Shown: positions 19,758 to 30,102 of the stretch, piece by piece
Layout: each line of letters starts with the position of its first letter
Position numbering within the stretch: the stretch's first letter is position 1
Source: Lodderomyces elongisporus
Lineage: Eukaryota; Ascomycota; Pichiomycetes; Serinales; Debaryomycetaceae
DNA length: 64,000 nt
Direction: 5' to 3'
Assembly (NCBI RefSeq): GCF_030384665.1
Contig: NC_083673.1
Location: 1,559,501-1,623,500 of the forward strand
The notes under the pieces: model-generated
Databases searched by the model: none
The model's input: the letters and a program-made list of their open reading frames with translations, nothing else
What the model was told of the DNA's origin: nothing
Program-made: the position numbers and the translations under genes

Positions 19758-19765
19758 TATAAAAG
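19758..19765 (+). promoter_or_regulatory. Candidate TATA box of BVMO gene 2
   Basis: TATAAAAG lies about 250 bp upstream of the ATG at 20016. A (TA)n tract at about 19983-20001 just before the start codon is an alternative AT-rich element. Confidence 0.45.
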
Positions 19766-19967
19766 TAGATACTTTTTTCCACTTGAAAGTTGAGACAAAA
19801 GGTTAGTATACTGGATCAATTTTTTTCTTTTCTTCACTTCTTTTTCTTTTAACTTTGATAAATCCCGCCCTCCCCCTCCGCATTCGACACGCTTTTTCAT
19901 CTTTATAACGACTTAATCAACTCAAAAGTAAGAATCGCTCCCTTTTTATCCCCGATAGTTTTATTCT

Positions 19968-19968
19968 G

Positions 19969-20001
<33 letters not shown>
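19968..20001. repeat. (CA)n(TA)n microsatellite directly before BVMO copy 2
   Basis: CA units run into TA units and end 14 bp before the start codon. The following string CACATCTTAAATATG, covering the last leader bases and the ATG, is identical in the two BVMO genes, so the repeat sits right at the boundary of the homologous segment. Confidence 0.9.
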
Positions 20002-20015
20002 TCCACATCTTAAAT

Positions 20016-21668
20016 ATGTCAACCATCACTTTAACAAAAGAATCTCATAAGAATCCCTCGAAATTCAGAATCAAGTATCAAGATTGCAAAGGTATTTTAG
20101 GTGAAGAGGAGGCATCCAAGCATAACATCAATGAACAATTGCCAACTCTTTACTCATCTTCCAAAGTTGCCATTATAGGTGCTGGTTTTGGTGGTATTGG
20201 TGCTGCAATCAAGACTCAAAAGGATTTGAAAGAGTCTGATTATGTGATTTTTGAGAGACACGACAACTTTGGTGGTACTTGGTACGCCAACACCTACCCC
20301 GGCTGTGCTTCCGACATTCCGGCTCTTTGGTACTCATACTCGTTTGCGTTGACCACAAACTGGAGCAGAGTTCAGCCACCACAGTACGAGATGGAGGAAT
20401 ATATGTTGAGAATTGTTGACCAATTCAAATTGAGAGAAAAGGCAAAGTTTCAAATATATATCGACAAGTGTGTCTTTGACGAGGATTCTGGCTTGTGGAC
20501 TTTGTATGCACACAATGTCAAGACTGGGCAAAAGTTGGAGCATAAGGCCAAGGTTCTCGTTGGGTGCGCTGGTGGACTTGTGTACCCCAATGAACTAAAA
20601 TCCAAGGGTTTAGAGACATTTAAAGGAGATTACATTCATTCGGCAATTTGGAACCATTCGGTTGATTTCAAAGGCAAGAAAGTTGTTGTAGTTGGTAATG
20701 GTTGTTCTGCAAACCAGATTGTGCCCGCATTGTTGAATGATCCACAGTATAATGTTGGTTCCATTGTGCAAATTGCAAGATCAAAGCATTATATCATGCC
20801 TCCAGTACCAAAAGCTTTGTATTGGCTTTATAGATTATTGAGCTTTAGTTATTATGGTTTGCTTTTTGTTCGTTGGCTCGTTATTCTTATTGCCGAGATG
20901 CGAGTTCCATTGTTTAAAGGAAATGGGTATCTTTCTCGACTTCTCCGCTGGATAAATACAACTGCATCTACGCGTTATGTCAAAAGAAATGTACCAAAGG
21001 AGATTCAGGACAAGATCATGCCAGACTACAAGATTGGATGCAAGAGATTGATCTTTGATTACAAGTATGTCCCAAGCTTGAATGATCCAAGAATTGAGGT
21101 GACTAATGACGATATCAAGGAAGTAGTTGAAAATGGAGTTGTTCTTACGGATGGAAGGTTTGTTCCTGCTGACATTATTGTTGCTTGTACTGGGTACAAG
21201 GTTTCTAAATCGTTCAAGTTGCCTGTTTTTAATAAAAATGGCGAGTCGTTGGCCAATGTATGGAAAGATGGCGCAAGTGCTTATCGTACAGTGTTGGTGA
21301 AGAATCTTCCCAATCTTTTCCTTATTGGCGGCCCCAATTCTGCTACTGGTCATTCATCTGTGGTGATGGCTATTGAAAATGGTATTGATTATTATACTAG
21401 GGTTGCCAAACCGGTGCTTCAAGGTAAAGCAAAGTCGGTTGTTGTCAAGCCTGAAGCATATGATACATGGTTCACCACTATCCAAAAGGAGTTGCGCAAG
21501 AGTGTGTTTGGTACACCATTTGGTGGTTGTGTTTCTTGGTACTCAGATGGTGCTGTCAACAGTACGGCTTATGCATGGAGTCAACTCAACTATTGGTATA
21601 TTACCCATTTCCCCAACTACAAAGATGTGATTTATCAACCTGCTAGAGAAACTAAAAAGAAGATATAA
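20016..21668 (+). CDS. Flavin-dependent Baeyer-Villiger monooxygenase, copy 2
   Basis: A 550-residue paralogue of the upstream BVMO, with the same length and motif positions: GAGFGG at 55-60, FGGTWY at 85-90, the BVMO fingerprint at 202-213 (FKGDYIHSAIWN, with Asn in place of the usual final Pro/Asp) and GNGCSA at 227-232. The last fingerprint position is therefore atypical; whether it matters is unknown. The proteins are nearly identical over about residues 46-180 and diverge in the region 183-345, which is likely to shape the substrate pocket in this family (inference). The two copies may therefore share cofactor handling but differ in substrate. The expected reaction is NADPH- and O2-dependent conversion of a ketone to an ester or lactone. 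Confidence 0.92.
   Translation: MSTITLTKESHKNPSKFRIKYQDCKGILGEEEASKHNINEQLPTLYSSSKVAIIGAGFGGIGAAIKTQKDLKESDYVIFERHDNFGGTWYANTYPGCASDIPALWYSYSFALTTNWSRVQPPQYEMEEYMLRIVDQFKLREKAKFQIYIDKCVFDEDSGLWTLYAHNVKTGQKLEHKAKVLVGCAGGLVYPNELKSKGLETFKGDYIHSAIWNHSVDFKGKKVVVVGNGCSANQIVPALLNDPQYNVGSIVQIARSKHYIMPPVPKALYWLYRLLSFSYYGLLFVRWLVILIAEMRVPLFKGNGYLSRLLRWINTTASTRYVKRNVPKEIQDKIMPDYKIGCKRLIFDYKYVPSLNDPRIEVTNDDIKEVVENGVVLTDGRFVPADIIVACTGYKVSKSFKLPVFNKNGESLANVWKDGASAYRTVLVKNLPNLFLIGGPNSATGHSSVVMAIENGIDYYTRVAKPVLQGKAKSVVVKPEAYDTWFTTIQKELRKSVFGTPFGGCVSWYSDGAVNSTAYAWSQLNYWYITHFPNYKDVIYQPARETKKKI
20154..20557 (+). repeat. Near-identical 404-bp tract shared with BVMO copy 1
   Basis: Partner of 15896-16299, with five silent differences seen by eye. 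Identity drops sharply at both ends of the tract. Confidence 0.85.
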
Positions 21669-21965
21669 AGAAAGAGAGGGAGCGGGAGCATGCGTGTATG
21701 CGTGTGTGTGTGTGTGAGACCCCCTTCCTTTTTCCATACATGTTAGAGTCTTGAATAGTGTTGCTAGAGCTATCTACTTTTATACATTTACCAATCCTTA
21801 CAATCTTGTTTTTTTACTTACAATTTTGTATTTTTACTCAATTTCTCATTCTTCAAAGTAATAGTTCTTCTCAATGCATTTATGTATGTCTCTTGGACAC
21901 CCAGTATCTTATAGTACTACATAAAACAACAACTGGAGCAAAGAACCTTCCTGCCTTCTTTCCTC

Positions 21966-21994
21966 TCTACCTCCCTACCTCCCTACCTCCCTTC
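21966..21994. repeat. CCTACCTC 8-bp tandem repeat
   Basis: Three to four 8-bp units in a pyrimidine-rich stretch about 300 bp downstream of the second BVMO. Confidence 0.85.
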
Positions 21995-22944
21995 CAAATC
22001 GGAGTCAATGTTGCAACGCGCGAGAACTTTGACTCTACAGTGCCAACAGTCCTCTGTTCTTATATGACAAGATAAACTAAATAGTTAAATAAATAAAAAT
22101 AAAAAGAAAAAATTTAAGAGCACTGTATTCTATCGTGAAGAAGGGAAAGGGGAGAGAGAGAGAGAGAGAGAGAGAGAAGAAAGGAAACCATTATGACTGG
22201 AGGTTGTAAGCTAAGATTATTTTGTTTCTGTGTGTGTCGGGCGAAATTACAAAAAAAAAATAAAAGAAGAATAGGATTGTCACATGAATGCGATGGTGGG
22301 GTCTGACTCCTTCACTTTCTCCTTGCTTCTGGTTTTTTTTTTTTTTTTTTTTAGAATTATCTTTTGTTTTCCTCACCATATTGAAGGTTAAGACTGAGAA
22401 GGAGTCATTTTAAAAGAGAGTGTCAGAGATAGAGAGACAAAAAGAGAGAGAAAAAAAGAGAGAAAAAAAGAGAGACAAAAGCAATATTTGACTTCTCTTG
22501 AAAGATGAGTTTATATACACATACACATACACATGAATAGTATAGCGTTTGCCATAGAATAACACAAAGCTAATGTATTACCTACTAAACTCTTTCTTTT
22601 TTTTTTTCTTTTTTGTTGTTCCAAGCTGCAGAAGGATGCAAAAGATAAGAGATGGAAAACAGAGTCAAATGAGTGGTTTTTTTTTTTTCATTTTATTTTA
22701 AATTTCTGTTTTGCTTATTATTATTATGAAGAATAGTATTACAAGCCCATGTTTGTATACGGCAACGGGATTATAGCAGCCTTTTCTCTTCTTCAGATTT
22801 TTTATTTTATTTTATTTATTTATTTTTTTGTATCTGTATTTGTATTTGGAAACCATCTATGCCTTTCAACCGTGGGTTAAAGACAAATTGTATATTAAAT
22901 ATTTCATAACCCCCCATCAATCTTTCCAATTCCTATTTTCGTTT

Positions 22945-22974
22945 CCTCTTCTTCTTCTTCTTCTTCTTCTTCTT
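22945..22974. repeat. (CTT)n microsatellite in the GCV2 upstream region
   Basis: About nine CTT units ending 71 bp before the preferred GCV2 start codon. Pyrimidine tracts like this are common at yeast transcription start regions. Confidence 0.9.
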
Positions 22975-23045
22975 TTCCAGTTTTGCAGCTCTTCAGTTAC
23001 TCACTTTTTTCTTCTTTCCCCTTATCAATCACAAGCATTGCGACC

Positions 23046-26000
23046 ATGATTAGAGCCACAGCAAGATCTTTAACTAGATCATCTCCACGATCAACTACTC
23101 TAAAACTCACAAGAACATATATTCCACTGACGTCGACAGCAAAGTTATTGTCGCCATCTCAAACTCAGTCCAGGTGCATCACTAGATCACTAGCCACAGC
23201 CGATACTTCGCTGGCCAACTACGCCAAAGTCTTTAACCCAAACGCTGAAAAAGTGTCACTTGCAAATTTAGATACATTTGCTAGACGCCACATTGGACCA
23301 ACTCCAGAAAATGTCAACCATATGCTTAAAACCCTTGGCTACTCCGACTTGGACGAATTCCTCGCCAATGCCGTCCCAGAACATATCTTGTTCAAACGTA
23401 AGTTGCAGATTCAGCCGCAACAAGGCTTTTCCGAACAAGAAATGTTGAAGCACTTGCATGAAATTGCAGGCAAAAACAAGATTTACAAGTCGTTTATAGG
23501 CAAAGGCTATGCCGGTACCATATTACCACCAGTGATTCAACGTAACTTGTTGGAATCACCAGAATGGTATACCTCATATACACCATACCAGCCAGAAATT
23601 TCACAGGGTAGATTGCAGAGTTTGTTGAACTACCAAACCATGATTACAAGCTTAACCGGTTTAGACATGGCCAATGCATCGTTATTGGATGAAGGTACCG
23701 CTGCCGGCGAAGCCATGAGCTTATCATTCCACCACTGCAAGGGCAAAAAACACATTTACGTCATTGACACTGAGTTGCACCCACAAACCAAAGACGTTGT
23801 CAAATCAAGAGCTGAGAAAATCGGTGTTGAAATTAAGGAATTGGAATTGGCTACGGAAGCTGGCGTCACTGAATTAAACAATATTTCAAGCAATGTCTGT
23901 GGTGCATTGGTTCAATACCCAGACACTAATGGTGCAATTAATGACTACTCTTCAATTGCCGAGATTTTACACAAAAATAAAGCATTATTTGCTATGGCCA
24001 CCGATTTGCTCGCATTGACCATGATCAAACCACCAAGCTATTACGGTGCTGATATTGCATTGGGTACATCGCAGAGGTTTGGTGTTCCATTTGGATATGG
24101 TGGCCCTCATGCTGCATTCTTTGCTACTTCATCTGCATTTTCTAGAAAGATTCCCGGTAGAATTGTTGGTGTTTCAAAAGATAGATTGGGTAACCCCGCC
24201 TTGAGATTGGCCTTGCAAACAAGAGAACAACACATCAAGAGAGAAAAAGCCACTTCAAACATTTGTACAGCACAAGCATTATTGGCCAACATCTCAGCAA
24301 ACTATGCTGTTTATCATGGTCCTGAAGGTTTAAAAAACATTGCCAAAAGGGTTTATGGATTTACAACATTATTGGCAAACGAAGTTGCAAAAAAACACGA
24401 AATTTTGAACAAAAAATGGTTTGACACCTTGACCGTGAAATTGAATGGAGTTTCCGCAGATGAGATCTTGAATGAAGCATTAACCAAATACGGTATCAAC
24501 TTGTTCAAAGTCAACAACACAACAGTCTCTTTGCAGCTCGATGAGACTATTGAGAAGCAAGATTTGATCAATTTGGTTGAGTTGTTCACTGGTGCTGTTA
24601 TTGCACCATCTGAAGACTTGCCATCGATCCCCAAAGAGTTGCTCAGAGACGACCAGATTTTGCCACACGAAGTTTTCAATACGCACCATTCAGAAACTGC
24701 AATGTTGAGATATTTGCACCTTCTTCAATCTAAAGACCTCTCGCTTGCTAACTCAATGATTCCACTTGGTTCATGTACAATGAAACTTAATTCAACAGTT
24801 GAAATGCAGACATTATCGATTCCAGGCTTTTCAGCCATCCATCCATTTGTGCCCAAAGATCAAGCCAAAGGTTATAAGGAACTCGTTGACGAGTTTGAAA
24901 GAGATTTGAATGATATCACTGGATTTGATGCAACTACCTCGATGCCCAACTCTGGTGCACAAGGTGAATACACTGGATTGTCATTGATTAGACAATACCA
25001 CAAGTCTCGTGGAGAATATGAGCAAAGAAATATCTGCTTAATCCCCGTGAGTGCGCACGGTACCAACCCAGCTTCTGCCGCCATGTGTGGTTTGAAAGTT
25101 GTTCCCGTGAAATGTTTGGATAACGGTTCAATTGATCTTAATGACTTGCAGGCTAAAGCCGAAAAGCACGCAGCCAACTTGTCCTCGATTATGATTACTT
25201 ATCCATCTACATATGGTTTATTTGAACCGGGTATTAAACAAGCAATTGATATTGTCCACCAAAATGGTGGATTGGTTTATTTGGATGGTGCAAACATGAA
25301 TGCACAAGTTGGACTTACCTCGCCCGGTGATCTTGGTGCCGATGTGTGTCATTTGAACATCCACAAGACATTTGCATTGAGTCATGGTGGTGGTGGACCA
25401 GGACAGGCGCCTGTTTGCGTTAAAGAACACTTGAAACCATTTTTGCCCAAGCACCATTTTGTGAACACTCCACATTCAACTGCTGAATCGATCAAATCGG
25501 TCAATTCTGCGCCTTATGGAAGCGCGTCTGTTATTCCCGTGTCATATTCGTACATCAAAATGCTTGGTGCAGAGTCTTTACCCTATGTCTCCACAGTTGC
25601 CATGTTGAATGCCAACTATATAATGGAGAAGCTTAGACCTTATTACAAGATTCTTTTTGTTGACCCTGAGGCTACATCTAATGAAGGCTTGAAGCATTGT
25701 GCGCATGAGTTTATTTTGGATCTTCGTGAGTTCAAGAAGCAGGGCATCGAGGCCATTGATATTGCCAAGAGATTACAAGATTATGGATTCCATGCACCAA
25801 CAATGTCATTCCCAGTCAGTGGTACATTGATGATTGAGCCTACGGAATCGGAAAACCTTGCTGAGTTGGACAGGTTTATCGACTCGTTCATCTCGATAAG
25901 AAAGGAGATTGATGCCTATATAGCTGGTGATTCCAAGGGACAAGTTTTGAAGAATGCTCCACACTCGTTACAAGATATAATTAGCTCGCAGGACTGGGAA

Positions 26001-26159
26001 ACTAGAGGCTACACCAGAGAAGAGGCTGCATACCCATTAGAGTTTTTGAAAGAAAATAAGTGCTGGCCAACTGTGTCTAGATTGGACGATACATATGGTG
26101 ACATGAATTTGATCTGTACCTGTCCTTCAGTAGAAGAGCTTGCTGAAGAAGGGTTGTAA
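23046..26159 (+). CDS. GCV2: Glycine dehydrogenase (decarboxylating), mitochondrial P protein
   Basis: The P subunit of the glycine cleavage complex. It uses pyridoxal phosphate to decarboxylate glycine and passes the aminomethyl group to the lipoyl H protein in the mitochondrial matrix. I choose the ATG at 23046, which gives 1037 residues and begins [18 protein letters not shown], a classic arginine- and serine-rich, acid-free import presequence. The frame is open upstream to an ATG at 22983, but the added 21 residues are hydrophobic and lie against the CTT tract. The mature part begins near the conserved FARRHIGP block. The PLP-binding lysine is in [17 protein letters not shown], at residue 774. 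Both the N- and C-terminal PLP-fold halves are complete, and the length matches fungal P proteins. Confidence 0.96.
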   Translation: MIRATARSLTRSSPRSTTLKLTRTYIPLTSTAKLLSPSQTQSRCITRSLATADTSLANYAKVFNPNAEKVSLANLDTFARRHIGPTPENVNHMLKTLGYSDLDEFLANAVPEHILFKRKLQIQPQQGFSEQEMLKHLHEIAGKNKIYKSFIGKGYAGTILPPVIQRNLLESPEWYTSYTPYQPEISQGRLQSLLNYQTMITSLTGLDMANASLLDEGTAAGEAMSLSFHHCKGKKHIYVIDTELHPQTKDVVKSRAEKIGVEIKELELATEAGVTELNNISSNVCGALVQYPDTNGAINDYSSIAEILHKNKALFAMATDLLALTMIKPPSYYGADIALGTSQRFGVPFGYGGPHAAFFATSSAFSRKIPGRIVGVSKDRLGNPALRLALQTREQHIKREKATSNICTAQALLANISANYAVYHGPEGLKNIAKRVYGFTTLLANEVAKKHEILNKKWFDTLTVKLNGVSADEILNEALTKYGINLFKVNNTTVSLQLDETIEKQDLINLVELFTGAVIAPSEDLPSIPKELLRDDQILPHEVFNTHHSETAMLRYLHLLQSKDLSLANSMIPLGSCTMKLNSTVEMQTLSIPGFSAIHPFVPKDQAKGYKELVDEFERDLNDITGFDATTSMPNSGAQGEYTGLSLIRQYHKSRGEYEQRNICLIPVSAHGTNPASAAMCGLKVVPVKCLDNGSIDLNDLQAKAEKHAANLSSIMITYPSTYGLFEPGIKQAIDIVHQNGGLVYLDGANMNAQVGLTSPGDLGADVCHLNIHKTFALSHGGGGPGQAPVCVKEHLKPFLPKHHFVNTPHSTAESIKSVNSAPYGSASVIPVSYSYIKMLGAESLPYVSTVAMLNANYIMEKLRPYYKILFVDPEATSNEGLKHCAHEFILDLREFKKQGIEAIDIAKRLQDYGFHAPTMSFPVSGTLMIEPTESENLAELDRFIDSFISIRKEIDAYIAGDSKGQVLKNAPHSLQDIISSQDWETRGYTREEAAYPLEFLKENKCWPTVSRLDDTYGDMNLICTCPSVEELAEEGL

Positions 26160-27072
26160 ACAGAGATTTCAGCTTCGATGACATTATAACAATTTTCAAA
26201 GAAAGGTGATGAAATTTTTATAGATTATTAATATATTCAAAAAGTTTGGCATTGTAATTATTATTATTGTTCTTATTACTACTATTATTATTATTTTACT
26301 ATTATCATTCTCGTCATATCCTTTGCTGACTAAATCGAAGTTTGATTTAAGTATCAGATTCATGGGATACTGGTGGTGTAAACTTATAAATTGTGGGATT
26401 TGTTATCTTGACGGACTTGTTGTTGTTCTACCAGGTCAGAATTTGAAACCCAAAAGGAAAAGAAAAATTAAAAAAAATTAAAAAAAAAAAAAAAACAAAA
26501 GGAATGAAGGAACAATCTACGGGGAAAGAGTGTGACGATGTTTGTATTGTTTGTGCGTATAATGTGAGGAGACGATAAGAAAGGAGCGGGAAGGACAAAG
26601 TTGGAAATCAAATAGTATTGATGGTTGCTTATATAATCAAGATTGATATATTAGTATGAGTATTAGTGTGAGTGTGAGTGTTTTTAATTCTTTTTTTTTT
26701 TGGTTTTTTTTCTTTTCTTTCTATTCTTTCGAAATACTTCAAATTTTTGACTCCCGCTCCTTGTCTCCTTCAATAAGTAAGGTCTCCGCATGTTCTCGAA
26801 TGGTGAGCTAGGGGAACAACAATAAATTTTACTCACTCAACACTGGATTTTTCTTTTCCACAAGCAAGCAAGTGATATAAGGTACTTTCTTAAACTTTTC
26901 GCTTTCCGAAGCAATTGCTGGCAATTGCATAATCATATACATTTCTCACAAGGTGGTGCACTGGCATCATAACCACCCCCAAACTGACTTTCAAAAAGGT
27001 TACTTTGTTTTCTAAGAGCCACGCGTTCAGTGTTTTCCACAGACTCCACATACATCCAAAGTCTACTTTATA
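26160..27072. other. Intergenic region, GCV2 3' flank and WD40-gene promoter
   Basis: It holds ATT repeats at about 26246-26292, an A-rich stretch at 26460-26496, GTGA repeats near 26660-26690, and T-rich sequence before the next gene. No further gene is recognised. Confidence 0.7.
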
Positions 27073-29283
27073 ATGGAATACTGGTACAGCAACTCCAATC
27101 ACCGGAAGAGAAACTCTGTGAGTGGTAATGGCGGCAGCAATAATGGGATTAACCTTGCTTCCACAGGCAACCTTTATGTCTCACCCACTTCAAACCTATC
27201 TCCATCTTTTGAAAATGCGTCTTATCTGCCAAACCTTTCACAGCAACAGCAACAACAACAGCAGCAACAGCAACAGGCTCATTATTTGCAAGCATCAACG
27301 ATAGGTGGAGTGGGATCTGCAATGTCAAGCAGAGTACCCCCTCATTCACATCTGCATCATCACCACCATCTGCATCTGCAACTGTTTTTGCAACAACTGC
27401 CGTATAATCAAAAGGGCGGAATGCGACCACCATCGCAACATCCAATGTATCAACTGGGTATGCCTCTGTTGCAACCTCCCACGCTGGCAAATAGTAGCAG
27501 TGCTGGTAGTGTTAGTGGTAGTGGTAGTGGCGGCGGCAGCGGCAGCGGAGGTGCACCCAGCTCTCCTTTGCAGCAAATGATGGCTACTTCGCCTTCAAAT
27601 CAAACTGCCGTTTCAATTGGCGGAGGCGTGCCACAATCGAATAATGCATACAGCACGATTGGAGGAAATGGGAGTGTCGGTGGCGATAGAGTTGCCGGGT
27701 TTTCACCAGGTGTTGTTCCGACTCCTTCGACCACGCCAATGGAGCGCAATTCCTACTATTTCAGTCAGTACCCACTATTTGCAACCGATTGGGTATCTGT
27801 AAATGGAACTGAGTGTATAGCTTTGGGCTCATACAAGGAAGGGTTCACAAACAAGCTTGAAATTGTTTATGGATATGAACAAAATGACAACATATACTCT
27901 GCAACCACCCCTGTTTTGGACAATTATGCCAGTGCGGGGTATTACGATGATGCTGATCTGCACCGACACAATCCAAATGGTACAAGCAGTGGGGATAATG
28001 GATTTTTGTTTCGCAAAGTTGCTGATGTCAACTTGGAATACCCTATAACACACTTACAATGGGACCCATCCATGCTTGGAGATAACGGTATTGGAAAACA
28101 GGGCGGAGGTAGTGATGGTTTTAGCGCAACAAGGTTGGCTGCATCTAGTGACTTATTACGGCTTTACAAAGTAAATGAATCGAGCAATGACAATTTTCAA
28201 ATTATACAAACTCATACCCTTTCCAACAATACAGTGTCAGCAGCAGCAGCTGGTACAGGGGCAGGAACAAATGGCCAAACTCTTGGTGGGAAAGATGCAG
28301 TTAATACCGGGCCACCAGTTACTTCCTTTGATTGGAATAAAACAGACACCAACATCCTTATAACATCAAGTGTTGATACAACGTGTACAGTTTGGGATCT
28401 CAACCGATCGCACCCATATGACGAATTAACTGACTCAGCAGTTATAAAGACGCAGTTGATTGCGCACGATTCGGAGGTGTTTGATGTTAAATTTATCCAC
28501 AAATCTACAAATGTCTTTGCATCAGTAGGGAATGATGGGTCAATGAGAGTTTTTGACTTGCGGTCTTTGGAACACTCTACAATTATATACGAGCCAATTC
28601 CTACCCCTGTTTCATCCCATAACAAACCAGCTTCTATAACAGGTAATGCGGGTTTATCGTCTTCATTTCCTGGCCAGCTTCATCTGGCAAATTACAACTC
28701 CAAGGCATTATTAAGTTTAGCTACTAGTAATATTGATCAGCATCATATTGCTACCATTGGCGTCAACTCGAATCAGATAATTATCATAGACATGCGGATG
28801 CCAGGTTTGCCCATGGCTATAATCGATGCATCACCTACGATGCATCGTGGTGGCTCTTTTCAGACACAGAGATCTGCTTTTGGAGGTGCTGGTGCTAGTG
28901 CTGGTGCTAGTGGTTATCGAGGACCCGCAGTCAATTCAATTGCATGGCATCCGACTTCAAATTATCTACTCAGCGGTGGCGATGATTGTCAAGCCTTGGT
29001 TTGGGATATCAATAATCTTCATCTTGGTGGAAGCACTAGTGCTAGTGCTAGTGCTAGCGCTAGTTCAAGTTCAAGCTTGAACAATGCTAACCCAAGTAAC
29101 AATGCTAATGGCGGAAGTAGTGGGAATGGAAGTGCAGGCAGTGGTCTTGGTAGTAAAGTTATCGATACTCCGGTACTTGCTTACGAAGAGGATTTAGAAG
29201 TAAATAACGTTTGTTGGAGACAAAATGCTGGGGATTATATGGGTGTTGTTAGTGGAAAAGGTTTCCAGGCGGTGCTGATTTAA
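27073..29283 (+). CDS. WD40 protein of the AN11/TTG1/DCAF7 (YPL247C) family
   Basis: A 736-residue WD40 protein. After a low-complexity N-terminus (poly-Q at about 57-67, a His/Ser/Gln block at about 91-110, Gly/Ser runs at about 140-165) the conserved body begins with YPLFATDWVSVNGTECIALGS. That matches the first blade of AN11/TTG1/DCAF7 proteins, as does the KLEIVYGYEQ that follows. WD-type blades are clear at PVTSFDWNKTDTNILITSS...CTVWDLN, VFDVKFIHKSTNVFASVGNDGSMRVFDLR and NSIAWHPTSNYLLSGGDDCQALVWDI. Long Ser/Ala/Asn/Gly insertions separate the blades, making it roughly twice the length of the animal homologue. Relatives act as scaffolds for transcription factors or DYRK-type kinases; the yeast role is poorly defined. 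Five CTG codons at 27352-27399 would read as Ser in the CTG-Ser code. Confidence 0.85.
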   Translation: MEYWYSNSNHRKRNSVSGNGGSNNGINLASTGNLYVSPTSNLSPSFENASYLPNLSQQQQQQQQQQQQAHYLQASTIGGVGSAMSSRVPPHSHLHHHHHLHLQLFLQQLPYNQKGGMRPPSQHPMYQLGMPLLQPPTLANSSSAGSVSGSGSGGGSGSGGAPSSPLQQMMATSPSNQTAVSIGGGVPQSNNAYSTIGGNGSVGGDRVAGFSPGVVPTPSTTPMERNSYYFSQYPLFATDWVSVNGTECIALGSYKEGFTNKLEIVYGYEQNDNIYSATTPVLDNYASAGYYDDADLHRHNPNGTSSGDNGFLFRKVADVNLEYPITHLQWDPSMLGDNGIGKQGGGSDGFSATRLAASSDLLRLYKVNESSNDNFQIIQTHTLSNNTVSAAAAGTGAGTNGQTLGGKDAVNTGPPVTSFDWNKTDTNILITSSVDTTCTVWDLNRSHPYDELTDSAVIKTQLIAHDSEVFDVKFIHKSTNVFASVGNDGSMRVFDLRSLEHSTIIYEPIPTPVSSHNKPASITGNAGLSSSFPGQLHLANYNSKALLSLATSNIDQHHIATIGVNSNQIIIIDMRMPGLPMAIIDASPTMHRGGSFQTQRSAFGGAGASAGASGYRGPAVNSIAWHPTSNYLLSGGDDCQALVWDINNLHLGGSTSASASASASSSSSLNNANPSNNANGGSSGNGSAGSGLGSKVIDTPVLAYEEDLEVNNVCWRQNAGDYMGVVSGKGFQAVLI

Positions 29284-29391
29284 GAATTGAAGAAAAGGTT
29301 TTACGTTGTCCATTGATGAGGTGGAAGGGTGAGGAAAAGAAAAGGAACGAGAAATGAATGTAAGTAAAATGAAAAATTAATAATTAGTTAG

Positions 29392-29425
<34 letters not shown>

Positions 29426-30102
29426 GGCTTTGTCTTTTCCGATACGTTGAAATTTTTCTCAAACTTTTTCAGCGTTTCTGCCTACTTTTGTTTTCTATTT
29501 TTAATTTTGTTTTCATTAAAAAAAAGAAAGAAACGGATTTGGAAGTAATCTATAAATCAAAGAAACCGCATTTACTTATTAATTGAGTTGGTTGTGTGAT
29601 ATATGTCAACATTTATTTCTTCATATTCTATTTTGTTGGCCGTTACGAGAAAGAATTGTTAGCTCAGAGGTGAAAATTGGTGGTTGGTGATTGTGAATGA
29701 AGTATTAAATTATTCTAAAGACTAATCCACAAAGCTGAGTGTTTAAGCTCTTCTAAGCTTCGAAGATATAATATTTTCCCGCAAATAAAAAGATATAAGA
29801 GTATATTCTAAAGTCTATTTTGCAATTTTTAGTGTGGTATAGTGTAGTGTAGATAAATTATAATTGATCCGAAATAAAACTATAAAAAGTACAAATGCTA
29901 AATAATGATTTCAACCATCGAGATACGTTTTTTTTTTGGTTTCTTTTTTTTGGTTTCTTTTTTTCATCCTTCAAGAACTTCTACATCCTATATCAAGACC
30001 AGCTCGTATATGAATCTCTATTGGGGGAAAAAAAAAAGAAGAGAGAAAAAGAAGGAAAAAAAAAATAGTACCATTAAATAAAAAAAAAAATGAAAGAGAA
30101 AC
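29284..30102. other. Convergent intergenic region between the WD40 gene and OPI1
   Basis: It contains a 29-bp (TA)n tract at 29394-29422 and two direct copies of a GGTTTCTTTTTTTT-like string near 29938-29965. These are consistent with overlapping 3' flanks. No gene is seen. Confidence 0.7.
29394..29422. repeat. (TA)n microsatellite
   Basis: About 14 uninterrupted TA units 110 bp past the WD40 gene stop codon. TA-rich elements of this type often serve as yeast 3'-end efficiency signals. Confidence 0.9.

Larger units (their letters stand above)
17411..20015. other. 2.6-kb spacer between the two BVMO genes
   Basis: No gene is recognised. It contains many simple repeats (listed separately), a run of 12 G at 17865-17876, a cluster of TTTATCCGCA-type motifs at 18839-18987, and the second BVMO promoter. 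Small open frames are low-complexity. I looked for a third, degraded BVMO copy and saw none. Confidence 0.65.
21669..23045. other. Intergenic region, BVMO 2 terminator and GCV2 promoter
   Basis: No gene is recognised. It contains a CCTACCTC repeat (21966-21994), (GA)n (22152-22177), a 20-T run (22333-22352), AGAGAAAAA units around 22440-22475, a CACATA run near 22516-22533, and a (CTT)n tract (22945-22974) that is probably in the GCV2 leader or core promoter. Confidence 0.7.

Noticed and set aside
19694..19900. 68-residue minus-strand frame containing a TATACTAACC branch-like string
   Set aside because: No GTATGT donor upstream on that strand and the position overlaps the BVMO 2 promoter.
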